From: an uncultured Bacteroidales bacterium
GTDB lineage: Bacteria; Bacteroidota; Bacteroidia; Bacteroidales; Paludibacteraceae
Direction of reading: 5' to 3'
Length of the DNA stretch: 56,907 nt
Assembly (NCBI GenBank): GCA_902798965.1
Contig: CADBYS010000017.1
Location: 1 to 56,907 of the forward strand
Made by a program: the position numbers and the translations under genes. The notes under the pieces were generated by a model that had not been told where the DNA came from, searched no databases, and saw nothing but the letters and a program-made list of their open reading frames with translations. This document shows, one piece after another, positions 53,701 through 56,907 of this stretch (position 1 is its first letter; each line of letters opens with the position of its first letter).

Positions 53701-55523
53701 GGCAATCGAATGGCTGTACTGTCCTCCGGATGATTGATCTCGGGGATAGAGGCATTCATCAGTATATCCGTGCGCCGCGCATCGGAGGCGAGGTGGAGCT
53801 TGATGCGGTCGATATCCAAACCCTTGCGCTCGATGATATGTTGCACGGGGCTGCCGTGCGTGAGTTCGACATCCGCCTTGAAATCCGGAATCAGCCGGCG
53901 GAGCGTATCGAGCATGCTCAGGTCGGTGAGCGTGGTCAGCGGTCGGATGATGGTCGAGTCCTTGACGGCACTGAGCAGAGGCTTAATCGCATCCGGCAGC
54001 GCCATCACGTGCATCGGGCTGCGTGCGCTCAGGTTCAGTCCTTCCGTTTCCAGATCCAGGGCGGTAGTGCTGTCCGTGGTAAAATCCAGCTGCAACTGAT
54101 CGACAGCAAAATCCTCACCCGCCACATGCGTACGCACCTTGCGTGCCTTGGCGTGGTAATCCACTGCCATCTGCTTGGGCTCCATGAACCGCGCTACGCG
54201 GAACCGGTGCTCGGTCTGTGCGCGAACGGACAGCGAACTGTCCTTCATGCTCACCGGCAGGTGCAACGTGCCTGCCACGGTCTGGTTCATTAGCTCGGCA
54301 TCGAGCTGCATACCCGATATATCGATGTTCTCATACACCGCATCGCTCAGTTGCATATGCAGCGAGCTGCGCATAGCCTTGGATTTGGGGTTTATGCCCT
54401 TACCCTTGGCATCGATCGCGCCCGCCAGGATCACGCGCGGGTTATCTTTCATGAACGCACTGAGGTTCACGCGCTCCACATCCACATGCATGTCGTACGC
54501 CTCGTCGTTGATGTCGTAGTAGCCGCGCAGTCGTGCTTTGCTGCCCTGGTAGGCTGCATCGCCGGTCACATCCACGCGCATCGTCGCTAAGTTCATCTCC
54601 GTGGCATACAGGTCGGCTTGGGCGCCCAACTCATCCGAGCGCACATGCAGGCCGCTGCTCGTTATATGACTGCTCTTCAGCTCCACGCGCGCATTGCCGT
54701 ATATCGTATCGGCGGGGATACGCAACTTGCCCAGGCTGAACACAAATCCGCCCACATTCAGCTGCCTTGCGTCGTACAGGTTAGCGCCTACATCCGCCAG
54801 CACGTTCGTTGCCAACTGATCAACGTTTATATCCATGCCGAGAGGCGTGAGCCGGAAGTGCACGTTGCGCATCACCGCATCAGGCGCCTCAAAGGCCATC
54901 AGCGTCGGCTTCTTGTCCTTGGCGGTCGTATCCGGCTTGCTGCGCAGGTCGATGGCTACATAGGCATCATCCAGACGCAGCCCGTGCAGCGGGAACTTAC
55001 CTTCGGCGAGCACTAAATCAGGGCTCTCCACCTCCAGATGCCTTACGATGGCATCTACGCCCACGGCAGCTATCAGGCTGTCGGAGTGGAACGTCGCATC
55101 ATCCAGTTGCAAACGCTCCACCACGATCGGTAGCGAAGGGATATGACTCAGCGGTGACTCCTGACCGGCAGTCAGCAGTTTGGCGCCGAGCCGCAACGTA
55201 CGCGCGTATAGTAAGGTATCCACGCCGCGATGCCCGACGAACACACTGTCAATAGCTATCTCCAGCGGCAGATCATCGGTGCCCTTCCAGGCGCGGTAGA
55301 ACACCAAGGGTGAGTGATGGAAGGGCGAGAGGTATATCCCGCCCAGGTCGATGTCGTAGTCCGTCCGGGCATTGGCCTCCGTCACGGCTCGCTCCAGCAC
55401 AGCCTGACGCACGGAGGATATATACACTCCGCACGCCACTGCCACTACCAGCAGCACCGCCAATCCCGTTGTTGCACCAACAACGCCAGCCGGAATCTTC
55501 CATATCAGACTACGCTTACTCAT
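50706..55523 (-). CDS. TamB-like translocation and assembly protein fused to an Omp85-type barrel
   Basis: One 1605-residue frame. Residues 9-36 (VVGATTGLAVLLVVAVACGV) are a membrane anchor or signal anchor, as in TamB. Residues about 45-990 are a long run of beta-rich AsmA/TamB repeats. Residues about 905-1130 match the TamB C-terminal domain (DUF490), with LLATGMYVGESNAAVQREGY and SSIINSRINAAMANSKMGKF. From about 1140 to the end is an outer-membrane barrel: AFYAGGPNSLRGSAPYAYGP (the L6 RGS motif) near 1435, LEANFELRFPIVWKLFGAAF and a C-terminal GYPF. In proteobacteria TamA (Omp85) and TamB are separate, and in Bacteroides a TamL gene lies beside tamB. No POTRA domain is seen. The length supports a real fusion. 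Confidence 0.88.
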   Translation of the reverse strand: MSKRSLIWKIPAGVVGATTGLAVLLVVAVACGVYISSVRQAVLERAVTEANARTDYDIDLGGIYLSPFHHSPLVFYRAWKGTDDLPLEIAIDSVFVGHRGVDTLLYARTLRLGAKLLTAGQESPLSHIPSLPIVVERLQLDDATFHSDSLIAAVGVDAIVRHLEVESPDLVLAEGKFPLHGLRLDDAYVAIDLRSKPDTTAKDKKPTLMAFEAPDAVMRNVHFRLTPLGMDINVDQLATNVLADVGANLYDARQLNVGGFVFSLGKLRIPADTIYGNARVELKSSHITSSGLHVRSDELGAQADLYATEMNLATMRVDVTGDAAYQGSKARLRGYYDINDEAYDMHVDVERVNLSAFMKDNPRVILAGAIDAKGKGINPKSKAMRSSLHMQLSDAVYENIDISGMQLDAELMNQTVAGTLHLPVSMKDSSLSVRAQTEHRFRVARFMEPKQMAVDYHAKARKVRTHVAGEDFAVDQLQLDFTTDSTTALDLETEGLNLSARSPMHVMALPDAIKPLLSAVKDSTIIRPLTTLTDLSMLDTLRRLIPDFKADVELTHGSPVQHIIERKGLDIDRIKLHLASDARRTDILMNASIPEINHPEDSTAIRLPATDALLTVGMVDRLADASLTANTQLTDGAMSFHKLSTKAALRMDLQRTEQELHGNGRLKLDSIIYNNADLGNHAIDLQLSPSQAYEHALRANVQLDDIPLELVESFVTLKDIDLHGAVRASASVDGLPAKRDISAEVQPLGVNAVYEPYDIVIGLGETPIVMSHNHVDLNGLPVYGADSTFIALTGGLDLDSMLVDVTLAADSFAPAKLVKGGKLPVYGELATDIRGKVRGKLDSIVADVDLTLLPTTDITYPIDKKNLAQIKPHGTVNVRYNTAGSDLKLGGQINVDDGFVRYSPKAYPIMPFHVDSGSNVAFHGPIGKTRLNVSASQQVKADVESEGEETRRVDFTTGVRVKGELDSLGMQSLGFFLEAPNDEVITRELSTLDEETREGLAATLLATGMYVGESNAAVQREGYALSSIINSRINAAMANSKMGKFVDIDLSSAQTEHAGGKTNDMNISISKAFFKDRLRLTIGSTLTDNPEINSTSGLLNSFSADWKLTKDGDVSLRLYSQRDYNNVLEGELHKSGLGVHAAKEWRKKQQYKTDSIMRTYGLTADAGVAYRSNNSIGPDLTLKSSIRNLMGKGETFTLKGNGAYYWALRNRHPGDPKKTDTYKLGLNASLIFPYLHWAGDDNPEGDTRYMLGYQYENIAGGYGVHKLSGSLTYFIRSSQYVTHAFTPLSLSLVRIKAEADDLLDKTDKYPQLIKVLASDEFIPAVSYNFIYDDYRAKRAVNTFLNLGVKESGNLINALYCVFGKKSDGTRYKWDDTDKPIGNKSFNQFVKLTAELRNKFNFTDKVCVATRLYAGSNIPVGNSLFSPLSEAFYAGGPNSLRGSAPYAYGPGNFYSPKYNQNFFHAGDVKLEANFELRFPIVWKLFGAAFVDAGNVWNWYSSDEIFRGAGIDDYKERLDLKTDLYDGIINNPDFANQIALGTGAGLRLDIDGLVVRLDLGVGIHAPYQTYRYDKKGNPDYEKPITTYYNIPSVLDGLRLNFGIGYPF

Positions 55524-55531
55524 TGATTCTT

Positions 55532-55557
55532 GGAATAAGGAACTTACTCCTTATTCC
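55532..55557 (-). terminator. Terminator-like hairpin after the barrel-protein gene
   Basis: GGAATAAGGA (55532-55541) and its complement TCCTTATTCC (55548-55557), 10-bp perfect stem with 6-nt loop, in the 45-base gap before the TamB-fusion gene. It has little T run, so it may be a weak or processing site. Confidence 0.5.
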
Positions 55558-55568
55558 ATATTGTCCTA

Positions 55569-56384
55569 TCAGAAGCTCTTCTGCACACCGAACTTCAATC
55601 CGTACAAGCCCGGCGTGAACTGGTTAGCCAGCAGGTTCGTCAGCCTGCCCGAGAAGACGATGATATCGTTCGTGTACTCGTTCGGCTGATTCGTATAGAA
55701 CCGTGTTGTTCCGCTGTAGCCGAAGCTGATGATCGAGAAGAACAGTTGCAGTGTGCTCTTCGGATTGAACTGATAGGTGATTACAGGCGACACCTGCGCA
55801 CCGTACGTCAGGTTGTATTTCAGCCCTTCGTATTCCGTACCTTTCGCTATTCCGGCTTTCACTTCCGGGAACTCCATACCTGTGTACAGGTGTGCTTCCA
55901 GCCATATACCCACCTTGTCGTTGAACAGGGTTTTCAGCCTATAGCGCACGTACGGAGTAGCCTCCCACGAACCGCGTATAACGCGCATGTTCTCCTCGTA
56001 CTTCGAGCCGTCAACAGGATTGAGGTAATTATACGTGGTGTACGTATCAGCGTACGAACCGCCCAGACGCATACCTATATATACGCGCTCCTTGAGTTTC
56101 CAGCCTATCTCCGGCGTAACGGATATCGACCAGCCGTTTTCCATCTTCGCATCCTTCGAGTCATGATGGTAGTAGATGTCGAAGTTGTAGCCGTAGTACA
56201 GTTTCTGTTTCCACAGGGGTCTTTCGGGAACAACATCCGGAACGCTGTCCTCTACAGACTTTGTCTCGCCCGCAATGCGGGCTACATCAGCCAAACCTGC
56301 ACCGATGTGACTTTCCTGTGCCATTGCAGCGGCACACATCACCACTGCAGCCAATAAAGTAAATATTCTATTCATAATTTTCAT
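55569..56384 (-). CDS. Outer-membrane beta-barrel protein
   Basis: I take the ATG at 56384 (MKIMNRIFTLLAAVVMCAAA, MAQ) as start, since it opens a signal peptide; a more upstream ATG at 56411 lies inside a 7-bp repeat-like stretch. The 271-residue product is dominated by alternating aromatic/polar strands (YGYNFDIYYHHDSK, YIGMRLGGSYADTYTTYNYL, YNLTYGAQVSPVITYQFNP) and ends with Phe, as outer-membrane barrels do. It has no match I can name; it may be an 8-12-stranded porin or assembly partner. It lies upstream of the TamB-Omp85 fusion on the same strand (45-base gap). Confidence 0.75.
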   Translation of the reverse strand: MKIMNRIFTLLAAVVMCAAAMAQESHIGAGLADVARIAGETKSVEDSVPDVVPERPLWKQKLYYGYNFDIYYHHDSKDAKMENGWSISVTPEIGWKLKERVYIGMRLGGSYADTYTTYNYLNPVDGSKYEENMRVIRGSWEATPYVRYRLKTLFNDKVGIWLEAHLYTGMEFPEVKAGIAKGTEYEGLKYNLTYGAQVSPVITYQFNPKSTLQLFFSIISFGYSGTTRFYTNQPNEYTNDIIVFSGRLTNLLANQFTPGLYGLKFGVQKSF

Positions 56385-56404
56385 TGTTTTTTTCCTTGTC
56401 ATTT

Positions 56405-56432
56405 TTGGCATTTAGCCGTTGGCTATTTGCCT
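56405..56432. repeat. Short heptad-like repeat (TTGGCAT/TTAGCCG/TTGGCTA/TTTGCCT)
   Basis: Four 7-bp units upstream of the barrel-protein gene. Same period and close to the TTGGCTG/TTAGCCA set at 23624. Confidence 0.45.
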
Positions 56433-56451
56433 TTCACACATTACGAGCCTG

Positions 56452-56483
56452 CAAATTTACGAAAAAAAAATGACATTTGCAAA
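56452..56483 (-). promoter_or_regulatory. Promoter for the barrel-protein gene
   Basis: Minus strand TTTG (56483-56480), 20 bases, TAAATTTG (56459-56452), with ATTTGCAAAT (56475-56484) and GTCA. Confidence 0.75.
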
Positions 56484-56493
56484 TTTTTTCACA

Positions 56494-56519
56494 AAAAAAG
56501 CCGCAAGCGCGGCTCTTTT
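56494..56519 (-). terminator. Terminator after the small lipoprotein gene
   Basis: AGCCGC (56499-56504) and GCGGCT (56509-56514) with a 4-nt loop, flanked by A and T runs on both sides. On the minus strand it ends with TTTTTTT, directly after the stop at 56533. Confidence 0.85.
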
Positions 56520-56532
56520 TGTTCATTTTGCA

Positions 56533-56715
56533 CTACAAACGTTTGCTTGCATCGTAAGATTCGATGGTCTTACTCTGTATCACTACCGTCGTGTCCCCGC
56601 GCTGGACATACTGGCTTGAGGTTGTCACCGTTCGTGTCACGTTGCACGAGCTTATCAATGCACCACATGCAGCAACGAATAACACCCCTGCAAAAATCAT
56701 AAATAATCGCTTCAT
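56533..56715 (-). CDS. Small lipoprotein
   Basis: A 60-residue protein with a hydrophobic N-terminus (MKRLFMIFAGVLFVAACGAL) and lipobox ISSC at residues 21-24, so the mature part is only about 37 residues (CNVTRTVTTSSQYVQRGDTT and VVIQSKTIESYDASKRL). Similar tiny lipoproteins with a TRTVT-like segment are common in Bacteroidales; function unknown. It has its own clear terminator. No good promoter was seen upstream. Confidence 0.75.
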   Translation of the reverse strand: MKRLFMIFAGVLFVAACGALISSCNVTRTVTTSSQYVQRGDTTVVIQSKTIESYDASKRL

Positions 56716-56779
56716 AGAATTTCATTTTTTTAGTCAACTATTAAAAACTATTTAAAACAATTTCAAAGATTTAGTTAGA

Positions 56780-56820
56780 AAATAAACCTAATCCAACGGA
56801 TTTGGTCGTCGGGTTTATTT
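56780..56820. other. Palindrome near the right window edge
   Basis: AAATAAACC (56780-56788) and GGTTTATTT (56812-56820) pair around a 23-nt loop. On the minus strand it lies just after a TAA stop, so it may be the terminator of the partial frame at the window end. Confidence 0.45.
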
Positions 56821-56823
56821 AGG

Positions 56824-56907
56824 TTAATTGCTGCTTGTGGGTTTGCGCCTCGCAGAGGTGAGGATTAGATTGATAAGGTAGCCATCAAGCTGGCTTGAAT
56901 GGATGCC
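56824..56907 (-). CDS. C-terminal end of an unidentified gene, truncated by the window edge
   Basis: On the minus strand an open frame enters from the right edge and ends with TAA at 56826-56824, giving 27 residues (GIHSSQLDGYLINLILTSAR, RKPTSSN). A hairpin follows at 56780-56820. This is too short to assign; the basic Ser/Thr-rich end is seen in many proteins, including transposases. It could also be a chance frame. Confidence 0.3.
   Translation of the reverse strand, partial: GIHSSQLDGYLINLILTSARRKPTSSN

Overview
This window is chromosomal DNA from a Bacteroidales bacterium (phylum Bacteroidota), probably an uncultured gut-type lineage. The evidence is the Bacteroidota promoter form (TTTG, 20 bases, TAnnTTTG) seen at least 15 times, the scarcity of Shine-Dalgarno sites, a BspA-like leucine-rich repeat protein, split small and large methylmalonyl-CoA mutase subunits, pyruvate phosphate dikinase, TamB-type envelope proteins and a bacterial steroid 5-alpha-reductase homologue. 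No rRNA, tRNA, CRISPR array or complete insertion sequence was recognised.

Layout. 1-1300 is decayed accessory DNA: the tail of a YoeB-type toxin, a frameshifted and internally deleted dinD, then a long self-complementary element that looks like a structured RNA. 1298-8387 carries secreted proteins (BspA-like protein, two tandem endonuclease I paralogues) and a GNAT acetyltransferase with an extra N-terminal domain. 8400-20499 is a dense plus-strand housekeeping run: a BI-1 family membrane protein, mutA-mutB, dnaX, a phosphoesterase/beta-propeller fusion, a 2-hydroxyacid dehydrogenase, pepT and gcvT. 20751-24613 has a PpiD/SurA-like foldase, a THUMP-like methyltransferase and a small lipoprotein. 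24750-28720 is a second accessory island: an antitoxin-like gene with a broken zeta toxin, a second copy of the structured RNA element, an AT-rich SGNH hydrolase, and a DUF4143 ATPase flanked by palindromic repeats. 28834-43955 holds ppdK, an S1/P1 nuclease, a small polysaccharide-type gene set, a membrane LytTR regulator with an RNase HI, hemW, a class A penicillin-binding protein, a cytidylate kinase-like gene and a secreted alpha-amylase. 44123-48920 is a minus-strand set: umuC, DUF486, an Old Yellow Enzyme homologue, a steroid 5-alpha-reductase homologue and an EamA transporter. 49038-56907 has glyA, a small secreted protein, a 1605-residue TamB/Omp85 fusion, an outer-membrane barrel protein and a small lipoprotein.

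Functional links. The mutase pair, GlyA/GcvT and PpdK point to propionate-forming and one-carbon central metabolism. Four secreted proteins (BspA-like, both nucleases, the amylase) end in the same short C-terminal tail, so they probably share an export or anchoring route. The 5-alpha-reductase and flavin reductase homologues are abutting genes and may act on the same enone or steroid-like substrate.

Most notable. (i) Tandem 7-bp repeats (GTCGAAA-type) lie between genes, across stop and start codons, and in frame inside four conserved proteins. (ii) Two divergent copies of a 225-239 nt RNA-like element share a 16-nt core and four nested long-range helices. (iii) TamB and an Omp85 barrel are fused in one polypeptide. 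(iv) A DUF4143 ATPase gene is bracketed by the palindromic repeat AAATCCCCCGCGATTTT. (v) 11-nt repeats lie in the leaders of two genes whose products look related at the N-terminus.
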